Assembly (NCBI GenBank): GCA_039111635.1
Contig: JBCAQO010000007.1
Coordinates: 434,001-498,000 of the forward strand
Origin: Heterobasidion occidentale
Taxonomy: Eukaryota; Basidiomycota; Agaricomycetes; Russulales; Bondarzewiaceae
Reading direction: 5' to 3'
Length of the DNA: 64,000 nucleotides
Shown here: positions 24,720 through 35,979 of the stretch, one piece after another
How positions within the stretch are numbered: the first letter of the stretch is position 1
How the letters are laid out: each line of letters begins with the position of its first letter
Notes under the pieces: model-generated
Told to the model about the DNA's origin: nothing
Database searches by the model: none
What the model saw: the letters and a program-made list of their open reading frames with translations, nothing else
Made by a program: the position numbers and the translations under genes

Positions 24720-26240
24720 GATTAGACAGCCTTGTCTCATATCGCCGATGATATTTTTTCCAACTATGACATGGTCATCACGGTTTTGAATAAGTAAGGA
24801 GCATCCCTGAAGAAGAACATCCTTTGCCAACAACTCACGATACTTCAAGTAGCAACAAAACCTATGAAAGACAGTCGTTCAACGAATAACTCTTTTTTTG
24901 CCAGGCCGTCGTTGGCGCCATGTATAGTTCAATTTTTTCGGCCCGCTTGGATACACGCATCCTCGCTACAGAGAAACTGAAGAGGGGGTCGAATCGGGAG
25001 ATTTCAATGGTCGATGCCATTGCTCAAACGAAGGGCTTGCGGATCTTGCAAGTATTGAGAGGTAAGCTCCTCTAAGCAGACCGTTGGTGTGGTGTATCAG
25101 CACTCGATTGTACAGATGACATACTTCAAACCAATATCTGCAAATGGTTGAATCAGTCTGATTTTTCGACACATCGCCGTATGGCCTCTAGAACGCGAGA
25201 AGGCGACCACTGCTTTGTACATGGAGTAACAATCCTTGACTGGAAGCAAGGAGCAAATTGTATGGTTGCACAGTATCGGTATGCTGTTCTAACTCCTCTT
25301 TATCATTTTAATCCGAGACAACCGGGCAGCTGACGACGGAAATACTGAAAACGGTTTACTCTCAAACGTATATCGCTCACGTAGCTCGACGGCTATCAAA
25401 ATTTTCAACATGACCAACTGGTCAGTCTATTGATCGCGGCGACCTATATGCACTACGCCTTCCCTCAAGGAATCGCTAATCTGGAGTCCCATACATCTTC
25501 TCGTCACTCATCTTGTATCTCAAGGCCCTGGTGTTCCGGTCGCTCTGAAGGATCTCTGTCCACGCGATAGTGATGGCATACAGCAATCAAACATCGATGA
25601 GTTGGCCGAAGCATAACCGAGTTCTTCGATCAGGCGTGTATCCTCCTACATACTCGACCGAGTCTATTAGTTCAGCGCACTAGCATTCTAGTATCCCTAA
25701 CTGTCGCAACTCCGGCAATCTCCCTGTAACGATCACAAGCCGACCCGTGTTGGAGATCAAGCCATCAAGGAGACAAGTGAGTCACTACTCGCGTTGATCT
25801 CCACAATAAAAGTTCTTGTGTCAGTAACAACATTCACTCGTATATCGAAGACCTCCTTGATTCCAATTCCAACCTACACGCTAGGGGGACCATGGCCAGG
25901 ATGTTGATCGTGGGGACTATAATAATCGTCGAGATGGAATGTAAGTCTCATTTTCAGCGAGGATACAGCAGTAGACCGTTCAGTCGCCTATGAAGGTCCC
26001 AGTGTATCTGCTGCTAACAGATGCCTTACGGAAATCTATCTCGTATGCCGATCTCGAGACGGCTCTGGGGAGCCTTGCGAAAACTCTGGACGAAAATCAT
26101 GACCGTATATTGCAGAACACACCACAGGGCGCCTGAGTTGCTCTTCGTCTCTGCCGGACCTATGAGGCTTGCGGAATATTCTGGAACTATCATCATCATC
26201 ATAGCTCCTGAAGGTACCGATGAAGGAAAAAGCAAGGAAT
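24720..26240 (+). pseudogene. Decayed Goodbye-NACHT STAND gene (relic)
   Basis: No open gene remains, but collinear fragments align with the Goodbye-NACHT gene at 50.9-54.9 kb. In order they are: ADDIFSNYD then ILCQQLTILQVATK (Goodbye domain, 24735-24865); KGLRILQVLR (about 25030); KWLNQSDFSTHRRM and LDWKQG (linker before the P-loop, 25140-25255); GPGVPVALKDL (NACHT, about 25525-25560); YADLETALGSLAKTLDE (26050-26100); and MRLAEYSGTIIIIIAPEGTDE (26160-26225). Stops and frame changes lie between the pieces and the P-loop region is unrecognisable. It is on the plus strand inside the biosynthetic cluster. I infer an old duplicate of a STAND immune-type gene that has lost function. Confidence 0.78.
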
Positions 26241-26428
26241 GTACGGAGGGTTAACGCATATATGGCTATAACATTGAGCGATACAGCAAGAAACTTAAGA
26301 AAACAAAACATAATTAAGCTGATAAAGTATAGGCTCTAAGAATGGATCTGCAAGCGGCCGCCCAACCCTCTGCGGTAAGCTTCAATACTGAGCCAACCGA
26401 CTTGCGACCAGGCTAGTGCAACAGGCGC

Positions 26429-28202
26429 TCACTCTCGTCGATGGCGTGCGGTGCACCCCCTGGTGTGCCGCTTGAGCGCGTCCTCTCGCGTGTACACTCC
26501 ACCGCACCGGTCGCATTTGTACGACGCCGGCATGTGCAATTTTGTTCGTAAGTGCCGCCGGAGGTCACCTCGCGACTTGCACACTTGTGGACAGTCCCCG
26601 AGTGGACACGCATAACGGCCCTGCGCGTTGGGATGCACGCCACTGACGATCACAGTGATGAGTTCCTCGATCTCGTCTGTGAGAGCAGCTCGCCGGCGGC
26701 ATTCGTAATATCGAGGAACGAGGTCTCAGATAGAGAGGAAGTGGAAGGTACGGGCGGGGGTGTAGGCGATGCCGGCGGGGGATTAGATTGTGCATGCGTG
26801 GGCGTGGGCGTAGGCGACGTTGGCATGGGTGTAGACGGTGCAGGCGTAGGTGTGGGCGTAGGCGACGTCGGCACAGGTGTAGACGGTGCAGGCGTGGTAG
26901 GCAACGTCGGCACGAGTATAGACGGTGCAGGTGTGGGCGCGGGCGTAGGCGATGTCGGCGCGGGCGTAGGCGATGTAGGCGCGAGCGTAGACTGTACAGG
27001 CGTGGGCGCGGGCGTAGACTGTACAGGCGTAGGCGCGGGCGTAGGCGATGTCGGCGCGAGCGTAGACTGTACAGGCGCGAGTGCAGGGGTAGGCGATGTC
27101 GGCGCGGGCGTTGACAGTACAGGCGTGGGTGCGGGCATAGTCAGTGCAGACGTGGGCGGGGGCGTGGTCGTGGTCATGGTCAGCGGAGGCGGGGGTGGAG
27201 CCGTCAAAGCAGCGGACACGTCTCGGGTAGCAGAGGCGAGCGAGCGCGGAGGGCTTCCCCTGCGTTTTGGTGGTGACATCGAGGATTCCACTGCAGGCGT
27301 TGAAGTCGCGGACACGTCTCGGGTAGCAGAGGCGCGTGAGCGCGGAGGGCGTCCCCTGCGTTTTGGTGGTGGCATCGAGAATGCCACTGTTTGTGCTTTG
27401 CGCTTCCGGCCCGTCAGCTTTAGCGCAGGGGGCTCCGGACTCTTGACGTTGTGGGATGTCGGTGAGGCGCAGCTGGATTGTGCCAGTGGGACATCGACGC
27501 TGGAAGCCGGAGAGGACGCGCGCGATGTCGGCAAGACAATGCGCGCGGTGGGTGGGAAAGACGATGGAGGAAGTAAGCGGCGTGGAAGGGGTGCAATCGG
27601 GCGTTCTTCGGGAGGTGGAGTCATGTAGAGGTCGTCATCCTCTTCAACCTCGCCATTTCTCAACAGCAAAGTATCATCACCAAACTCGTCGCCTAGCTGA
27701 GATTCGGCAGGACTATCGCAAGCGTTGGGTGGAATCCGTGGCAATGACGTCAGAGCGCTCCCGTTCCTCAAGTCCAGCATAGCAACATCATCATCGTCAT
27801 CATCTCCCTCATCCATCCTCGGAAGCGGCAAAGAGTTCGTCTTCGCGGGGTCTACTCCTACTTGGTCGCGCAAGGTCTGAACGTATCGTTCGCGGCCTCC
27901 ATCCGAGTTGATCGGTATGTCCATCCCTGTGCTGGTAGGGACGTAGCCGTACCAAAGCACTCGCTCTCTAGGTTCGTACGCGTCAATAGGCGGCGCGTGC
28001 TGGCCCCCATGGAGATGATGAGATAGCGTTATACTGTCGACTCGAGGTCTTGACGTACCGATTCGGACTTCCGTCTCTCCCACTCGCGGTCGAAGGCTTC
28101 CATATCAAAGTAATCGAGTGGGGTGTCGTAGCGCCTGTTCTGTGAACCCTCTGCCGAGTGGGAATGGTACCGAAGGCGGGAGGTGGAGTATACAGAAGCC
28201 AT
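26429..28202 (-). CDS. C2H2 zinc-finger protein with proline/threonine-rich repeats and AT-hook-like motif
   Basis: Probably a nuclear DNA-binding protein and a candidate local regulator. Exon 1 (28202-28059) starts [14 protein letters not shown] and splices at 27999 to a long second exon. That exon holds an acidic run (DEGDDDDDD), a basic [11 protein letters not shown] with an AT-hook RGRP core, and a second, altered copy of the same unit ([11 protein letters not shown]). About 140 residues of PTPAPT-type repeats follow. The C-terminal frame has two fingers: [12 protein letters not shown]...HLRTKLH and [10 protein letters not shown]...HTRGC (C2HC). Joining the repeat exon to the fingers needs a frame change. 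An intron of about 80 nt ending at the CAG near 26645 would do it, but I am not sure of its donor. Its target genes are unknown. Confidence 0.75.
26755..27175. repeat. Coding minisatellite (Pro-Thr-Ala repeat)
   Basis: GC-rich units of roughly 12-48 bp, repeated imperfectly many times, encode [15 protein letters not shown] blocks in the zinc-finger gene. Such arrays change length readily. The long antisense glycine/arginine frames over it are by-products of its composition. Confidence 0.8.
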
Positions 28203-28325
28203 CGGGATAGGTAGTGATTCAGGATAGATTAGTTTGTTTAGACTGGAAGGTAGTTAAATAGTACAAGTACAACCTGTGGGGACATGAGTGCCGCGACCTA
28301 TATATGATTCCAGGAGGAGCTTGGG

Positions 28326-28356
28326 CAATGCCACAGACAAAGCGCGTGTGGCATTG
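28326..28356. repeat. 9-bp inverted repeat
   Basis: CAATGCCAC and GTGGCATTG flank a 13-nt loop, and further GTGGCA words follow nearby. It is 125 nt upstream of the zinc-finger start and could be a regulatory site. Confidence 0.45.
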
Positions 28357-30133
28357 ACCAGCTATTGTCGGTGGCATTGGACAAAGCTAGTGTGGCACGC
28401 GAAGGACGAAGAACAGTCGCCAGGGTGCCTATGTGGTGGGGACACAGCCACGATTGTCCACGGAAGTCACAGGTGGCAGAGTGCCACGGTGGACAACAAC
28501 ACCCTGGCCCCTTGCCTGCAACATTGCGTTGTATGCTTGTCATTGCGCTCAGTTCGAAGTTGACTTGGGGCGAGAGTAGCCGTCAAAGACGTAGCCACGC
28601 TGGGCGCAAATGGACCGACTGAGCGACTCAACAATGTTCGTGTGCTCCTCAGAACGCTAAACACGACCTGCACCTTCCCGACTTATCGCGCCGAAGCTCG
28701 CTGCAGCAACGTTTCCATACGTCTGTCCTCGAAAGAAAGCCTCCTAAGGAGCCATGAAGAGATTGGCAACGCTGCAAGATGACTTGCTTCCTTCAGCAGG
28801 ATTGGGATCCAAGTATACGTGACTGTCATCACATGACGTGACTTGACGCGCTTGAGCGGGGGATCGGAAATAGCCGGGTACTTACAAAGCGCACTTGATC
28901 AGCCACTTCGACCTTCAGCGTCCTCCATCCTCGCCCATCCTCGTCCGCGTTTTAGACTGCTCTCTGTGCTCGACTCTATCTCTTGCATGTTTCAATCAGC
29001 TTTACTCGCATCTTGTTATCTAAATCAGGAAGCTTTGTTAATATGACCTCAGAAGGAGTATGTCCCGGACACGTCAGTTGGATAGCGAACACTACACAGG
29101 GCACAATATACGTGCAACGTTGCACATGCAGACATACACTCTTCAACGTGTGTGCGTTGCTTTGATGTCTCCTGTCATTGATTGAACATTAGCAAAAACA
29201 TTCAACTAGCGTTGAAAAAACCTCCTCGTTCCTCTCATCGATTTGCGATTGATCCCCTGAAGTCGTCCACGCTTCGACGCTTGACCTTCTAGCTCCGTCA
29301 CATGTGCTGAAACTATGCAAATTTGCTCCCTTGCTTGTCAGGTTTCATCGTACTCCAGACCCGCCTGCTGCGTTGCGCTGATATTGTGTTTCGACCTCAT
29401 AGCTATGCTATTTACCGACAATTATGCACATTCTTCAAGTCTGCAAGTCTGCTTCTGTCCTACTCATGGTCTGAGTGCTGAGGTCTGTCCCTTTTGGCTC
29501 TGTTCTGCATGCGTATACCTCTTCTGTATTCTCACAAGTTATCATGCTAACTCCACTCGACAATGATATATTATGGCCTTTTGGTTTCTTTGACGCCCGG
29601 ACGCTCGCGATGAAGATCATACGCGCATAAGCAGCTCTGGTGAGTTAGGAAGAGGCCTCAACAGCGCTTCCCAGCAAATGAAATCGTTTCGAGAGTCTCG
29701 CTTTAGCGCTGCGTAATTCCTCTGTAATCGATGCCGCTCTCCACACTTCACACTCCGCCGGTCTCCTCCTAATTTGATGTATACTCTCTGATGTTTGGGA
29801 TGCTCCCCAAACCTATGCAGGGATGCTTGGCCGCTGCAGCTGAAGCAGATGCAAATCGTCTAGTCGAGTGAAGGGCCGATGAGTACGGTCCTACTTACCG
29901 GTTTCAGTCATTCTTCAATGGGCGTATGCTGTATCGCCAAATCCAACGCTGGCGAGGTAGTTTCGATCGCATCATCTTGTTCAATCATATGTATGATGCC
30001 GTGGCAAGCCTTGTGAGTGCCTTGCACCCCTCCATACAGGTCCAGTGGCGCTCCGGCGCCCGCGGGTCAGTGGCTACCCTGCTATCACATACTTCTCCAT
30101 CAGTACTCAACACAGATCGTCCTTTGATCATGG

Positions 30134-30142
30134 TTTATATAT
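30134..30142 (+). promoter_or_regulatory. TATA-like box of GMC3
   Basis: TTTATATAT lies about 45-50 nt before the GMC3 start codon, a normal spacing for a fungal core promoter. Confidence 0.4.
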
Positions 30143-30185
30143 CATCATCGTTCCAGGAACGGCCCATTCGTCGAAGACTCGCAAG

Positions 30186-32730
30186 ATGTTTTCAATTATC
30201 TGGTTGCACCTTTTCGCGATGAGCTGCATTGTCTCCAACATTCTTCCCGCTTTGGCCGCTCTCCTCCAAGATCCCTCAGAGTTACCTACAGGGAAGGTCT
30301 ATGACTACGTTATAATTGGTTGTACGTCTTTTCATTCTCACTTCGATTGAGTGTAATTCTCATCATTATTATAGCTGGTAATGCTGGCGGTGTCGTTGCA
30401 AGTCGGCTGACCGAGGACCTTACCGTCAATGTCCTTGTAATTGAAGGTCAGTGGTCGGAACCAGCTCTCCAGACCGGCGGACAGTGATAATAATGGGTTT
30501 GAATAGCCGGTGGCAATGACGCGGGCGACGATCCTGTCTCGCAACGCATCCCAGTCCCGCTCATGGGGATCTCGCTGCAGAAATCAACGATTGATTGGAA
30601 TTTCACCACAACACCACAGAGGGGTTTCTACAACAAAACAATGCATTATGTTCGGGGCAAAGTCCTCGGCGGTTCGACAACACTCAGTATGTCTCTCCTA
30701 TACTTTATTTCCCCTTTAGAGAGGAGCTTAGGCATCCTGTATCCTAGATTTGTTGACGCACACTCGTGGATCATCCGACGACTACGATAGATGGGCGCGA
30801 GTGACCGATGATGATAGCTGGAGTTGGGATCGGCTCGAACCATACATGCGCAAGGTACGTTCATCGTTTTCCCTCTCCGCCCCTTGGGGGCTGGATAGCC
30901 TAAGGTTCTCATGATACTCTGATCTGCAGTTAGAGCAACTTACGCCTTCGACGGATGGCCATGATATCTCACAACAAATTGACATATCGGCGCATGGAAC
31001 TGATGGACCGCTTTCAATCTCGCTCCCAAATTACTCTCTCCACGTCGATGATCTGATTGAAAAAGCCGCTCACGAGCTCCCAAATCGTTTCCCGTTTAAC
31101 AAGGACCTGAACACAGGCAGCCCTATTGGAATCAGTACGTGTCTCTCTAGGTTTATAAGTCATCTTTCCCTTGTAAGCGTCTCGTCTGACTGTAGGCCTA
31201 CGTCACTGCTCTCAGGTTACAACCAGAATGCTATCAGAAACGGTGTACGGGAGAGTGTGGCGTCAGCGTATATCCGCCCTGCGCTCGCACGGGGCGATAA
31301 TCTAGACGTACTGCTCAACACTCAGGCGCTCAAGCTCTCTCCTACAGGACACATTAATGGCAAGCCTTCCTTCCGCACCGTTCACTTTGCCACCGGGCCC
31401 CATGGTCAGTCACCGTTCATCTCTGTCGCGCACCGGCTCAATTTCCCCATGCGCTTTGGCAGCACAAGTCCATACTGTGACCGCCAAGGCTGAAGTCATC
31501 GTCAGCTGCGGTTCAGTATCGACTCCACATCTCCTTCAGCTATCTGGTATTGGCGACGCCGCGAAACTCAAAGCCGTAGGCGTTGAGCCTATCCTCGACC
31601 TTCCAGACGTGGGCCAGCACTTGCAAGACCATGCCCTTTTTACTCAGCCCTACGTCGTTTCAGAAGGCAACCCACTTGACATGTTCACACAAAACGAGAC
31701 CTTCCAGGGCGAGGCGCTGAAGGAGTGGCAGGAAACAAAGAAAGGCATCATGGGACTTTCTTTTTCCAGTCAGACAGGTTGGCTGCGATTGCCCGACGAG
31801 TCTCCGATATTTAAGTCTACCCCGGACCCGAGCGCAGGAAAGAAAAGTCCTCATTTCGCCCTCATCTTCACGGTAAGCTTGACCTGATTGATTTGAAGGT
31901 CACAATGTCTGACGTGAAGCGTCGCTCGGCTTACAATGCAGCCAACATTTGTGACAGCCTCACTCAAGCATGGCTCCACCAACGGGTTTCTCACCCTCTC
32001 CAACATTGTGGCCTCGCCTTCATCTCGTACGTCACCTCGCAGAAATTCTAGCGCCAGGCTTGACTGACGTCGCGAGACAGGTGGATCGATCTCCATTACT
32101 ACATCCGACCCTTGGAGACAGCCAGCCATCGATCTGAATCTACTCACCACCGAATTCGACATGTTCTGCATGAAGGAAGCTGTCAAGATGTCGCGTGAAT
32201 TCCTCACTGCTCCATCTCTTGTTAATTTTGTCCAGGGACCCTTCGGCGGTCTGTTCCTTACCTTTCTTATGCTCTTATACATCTACTGATAAGCCATACG
32301 ATTAACCAGGATTAGCTGACATCAACACGGACGAGGAGCTTGAAGAATACATTCGTAAAAATACCGGCACAATCCATCACGCGGTCGGCACGGCGCGCAT
32401 GTCAAGCCACGATTCGAAGGAAGGCGTCCTCAACCCGGATCTGAGTGTCAAGGGCTCGCACGGGCTGCGCATTATCGACGCATCGATCTTCGTGCGTACA
32501 CAATCGACCTCAATTGCTCTTCTCTGTACCATGGTCTGACTCGTGCCTTGCAGCCTTTCTTGACGGCGGCGCATACAATGGCGCCCGTGTATATCATTGC
32601 TGAGCGGGGAGCAGATATCGTCAAGAATGCTGCTCTACATGCAAATCTAGGAACGCAGGAGCATGAGATGCAGGAGGTGCTAGGAAATGCGAAGGCGCCG
32701 CGTGTAGCTCGCTCGGAAGTTGAACTCTAG
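30186..32730 (+). CDS. GMC oxidoreductase 3 (aryl-alcohol-oxidase type)
   Basis: A canonical FAD-dependent GMC alcohol oxidase. The first exon encodes a secretory-type N-terminus with two hydrophobic stretches before LPTGKVYDYVIIG. The Rossmann motif G-S-G-N-A-G is completed across intron 1, whose donor is GTACGT. Later motifs are RGKVLGGST, STPHLLQLSGIG and LDLPDVGQHLQDH. Both catalytic histidines are present: HHAVGTARM near the end and TAAHTMAPVYIIAERGA after it. About a dozen exons run to the stop at 32728-32730, after an unusually long polar tail (QEHEMQEVL). It differs in sequence and intron pattern from GMC1 and GMC2, so it was recruited independently. It probably oxidises a primary alcohol of the pathway. 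It is followed in tandem by the NmrA-like reductase. Confidence 0.92.
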
Positions 32731-33318
32731 ATGGTTCAAAGACATGAATTCCGGGCTGAATAGTATTATACAATTGCTCTAGGATATAGCAGGTAGACTA
32801 TACAGTTTGTATATAATTCCGTATGTATCGTGAAGCCTCCCGGGTTGCGTTTAACCCTCTTCTGTTTGTTCGTACGAGGCGTTTGGTTCGGGGGGCAGAC
32901 ACATCGTGTTCCTGGCGAGACATACCAGTTTTGTATCGTATATAGTCGAATAAGGTGATGATGAGAGCCTACGACAGGTTTGTAATTGAACTCGGAGCCG
33001 CCGCAGTATCATATCATACCGAGCGTCTTTCACAGACGCCAAAGCCCTTCCCCACGGGGTTGGTTTCCTTGATCCCTATGCAGGAACGAGTCTTGTCCCA
33101 TACTAGAGGGGCCATGGGCCCTTTTCCCGTCAAACGGTTCACAGTGGGGTGTTTCGCACCCTGCTCCGGCCAGCATGGAAATTGGACACCTTCGCCCCAC
33201 TCAGGTCCGGGATATCAAGTTGCGGTCTTGTCTGCGCCCAAAGTACTTAGATCTCACGAGTAATTAGTCTCGATTTTCCCAATCGCCTTACTACCACCTC
33301 ACGTCGTCACACTGTGAA
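32731..33318. other. Intergenic sequence, GMC3 / NmrA-like gene
   Basis: This is the 3' flank of GMC3 and the promoter of the NmrA-like gene, with a pyrimidine-rich stretch just before the start codon. No gene is seen. Confidence 0.5.
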
Positions 33319-34363
33319 ATGTCGACCTACAAGACTTTCGCCGTCGCTGGTGTCGGAAATGTTGGCAAATTTATTGTCGAGGAGCTGCTCAACCAGAAGG
33401 TTGCTGGGAAAGCGAGCGAAATTATGATCTTAACACGCGAGGCAGGCTACGCCCGTTATTCACTGTTTCCCAGACCGAGACTCAGTTCGTTCTCGTTCAG
33501 GGATCCAACAATGAGGCAGTCACCAAGCTTGAATCGCGCGGGGCTAAAGTCGTCGCTGTCGACTACGACTCGGTCTCTGCTCTCGCGTCCGCTCTCACAG
33601 GCGTGGACGTCGTCATCTCCGCACTAGGCTACGCTGCCATTTTCGCGCAACAACTGAACCTGGCAGCAGCATCCAAGATAGCCAAAGTCGGACTCTTTGT
33701 CCCGTCGCAGTATGGTCTTCCCGGTCGTGCCGGAATTCCAAGCGAGACGGAACTGAAAGAGAAACTAGACGGAGTCGGCATGTCGGTTTTCCTGGACGGC
33801 GCGTTGGCTGATATTCTGTTCAAATATGCGTGCGTAGTCTGACACTCACTGCATGGTGATTCTGAGACGTTGTGTATTCATATAAACGTTCTAAATGCAG
33901 GGACTACGCCAACCTGATTTTGGAAAAGGGCGAGGCTACAATCCCTGGCGATGGGACGGCCCTGATCTCATTCACAGACCGTCGCGATGTCGCTCGGTAT
34001 GTCGCGTACGTTCTCACCACACTTCCACCATCTCGCCTCGCAAACCGGGAGTTTCGCATCGAGGGTCAGCGTGCCGTACGTCCATTTTATTTATCAAGGC
34101 GCAGTATCACGTCTGATTTTGCATAGTCTCTGAAAGCAATCGTCGATGAGTATCGGGCGCGCACGGGAAAAACGTTGAAGGTGACGTACCTGCCGACGGA
34201 GGATCTGGAGAACGCGCTCAAGAAAAATTCTAATGACGTCTTGAGCGTTATACGGTTGTCTTGGGCTACGGGTAAAGGGATAGTTGGGGAAGAAAGCGAG
34301 CTTGCCAATTCAGAGTTCCCGGAATGGAAACCAAAGACCGTGATAGACATCCTCCTAGGTTGA
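33319..34363 (+). CDS. NmrA-like / isoflavone-reductase-type NAD(P)H reductase, one apparent frameshift
   Basis: An atypical short-chain reductase that would use NADPH on a double bond or carbonyl. The start MSTYKTFAVAG at 33319 leads directly into the dinucleotide motif G-V-G-N-V-G and then LTRE. The frame then changes near 33452-33454, where CCC stands and CCCC would restore the reading into TVSQTETQFVLVQGS. No canonical intron can explain the switch. After it come GAKVVAVDYD, VDVVISALGY, FVPSQYGLPG and, after two introns (ending at 33899 and 34126), FTDRRDVARYV and a normal C-terminus. Total size would be about 300 residues, as in the family. It is either a sequencing error or a recently broken gene. 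It lies downstream of GMC3 on the same strand. Confidence 0.8.
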
Positions 34364-35979
34364 GCATTGGATAGAAGAGTCCAAAGAAGTCCATGTATAA
34401 TTTCATTTTTTTAGATGTTTTATCATGATTCCATACCTCGAGCAATTCAAAGATTCTGCTAGATCTTCGAATTGAATCTCCTCCAGTTTCCCTAGGAAGT
34501 CCATGCGTGACAGGTCAAAGTCACAGTTGGTCACCGAAGGTCACAACTGTGATGGGACGCGATCGGATTTTCAAATACGTCTTCCTCTCCTCTTAAGTTA
34601 CCACTGGGGTCAGCGCTTCAGCTCTCCACTATCATTCCACATCAACATTGATGTGGTAACAACGCTGGCACATATGGACTGTATTATCGTAAGACTCTGC
34701 ATTAACATCAATCATTCACTGAACTTCGTCTTCGCATTACTGTGAGCTTTATGCGCCTATTTATGCACTCGATGCTGACTATATCCTTTGTTGAATTTTG
34801 CTTGCTCCGACGGTCACCTGAAGAGAATTACACATGAGGCTGCTTACAATCGGTTTTTTTCGCTCGCACATTTGGTGTATCTCAGGGTCAATCAAACCGA
34901 GAGCGAGACAAGTTTTCGTTTTTGTCTGCATCACAGCTATATTGAACACCCTCCACATTTTTGCTGCCAAGGAATCCCGCTAAATATATGCCTCTGCGTG
35001 GAGATGTGACCTGGCTCGAGATTTATCCATTTTCTAATTGTGCAGTGGCAAACACGCAATCACGAATATTTGTTGCCATGTCGTGACTTCTTCACAGTCA
35101 AAGAAGTGTACGCAAGGAGCTGTCGTGCCGTATGTCCCGCCATGACAACAGAACCAGAATTGTAGCTACCACTGCAGTGTGGTAATTTCTGCGCGCCCGC
35201 CATGTCATGCACCATCCGCACAAAAGCCGATCATCATGGCGGCTCCTCAAACCAAAGTTGAGCGCTGATGCCTATTTAATTTGCCAGAGGGAGTAATGAG
35301 GCACTGGATTGTGACGGATCCGACGACTTGCACGACGGTTCGAGAGGAGGCTGCATCGCGATCAGGCTCGCATTCTCCGCGTCTGACCGGGCGCTACGGC
35401 TGTGTGCCCACAGAGGACGACCTTGTTGTAAGCCGTCCCCTTCTGGCAAGTGTGACGTGATCGTTGAACTATCGTCGTTAGAAAGGGTCTAGATGCGAGA
35501 TGACAAGCTTGACACTTCCGGTGTACATGGAGAGCACGCTGTCGCCGGCGATATGTGTATTTTGACCCTGAAATCCGCGTCGGAAGTCTTTGGTGCATTG
35601 TCGCGCGGGCACGAACGCCGTATCAAAGTTGGGGCACGAACTTGCGTGCAATGAGCCGACGAATGGCGAAGTGCACGTCCGAATCATCTTCTGTCAGATG
35701 TCAATGGTATGATCATCTTATGGAGGCACCACACGCGCTGTTGGTAATCTCCACGACCTGAAGCATCGAACGACAGCATACTCGCTAGGTGACTGTTGAA
35801 AGGTGCAAAAAATTGCAAGATCAATTCATGTCTGGATATACTATGAGGTACGTAGCCGCCTTGTGTTGTATTTCTCAGCACTGACCATTTTTCCTGACAG
35901 CACAGATGTCTGCGAAAGCTATTGTGGTGTAGCTAATATACCCCAGCGCCACAGTCTCCCCACCTTCACATCTATGAAT
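34364..35979. other. Intergenic sequence between convergent NmrA-like and FAD oxidase genes
   Basis: About 1.6 kb of 3' flank for both genes. I see no exon chain, repeat or RNA gene. Confidence 0.5.

Larger units (their letters stand above)
28203..30185. other. Divergent intergenic sequence, zinc-finger gene / GMC3
   Basis: About 2 kb that must hold both promoters. A TATA-like element sits just before GMC3. A 9-bp inverted repeat lies at 28326-28356. No gene is supported. Confidence 0.5.

Noticed and set aside
26552..27628. Long plus-strand glycine/valine-rich frame and an arginine-rich one within it
   Set aside because: Both are antisense to the repeat-rich exon of the zinc-finger gene and arise from its GC-rich minisatellite.
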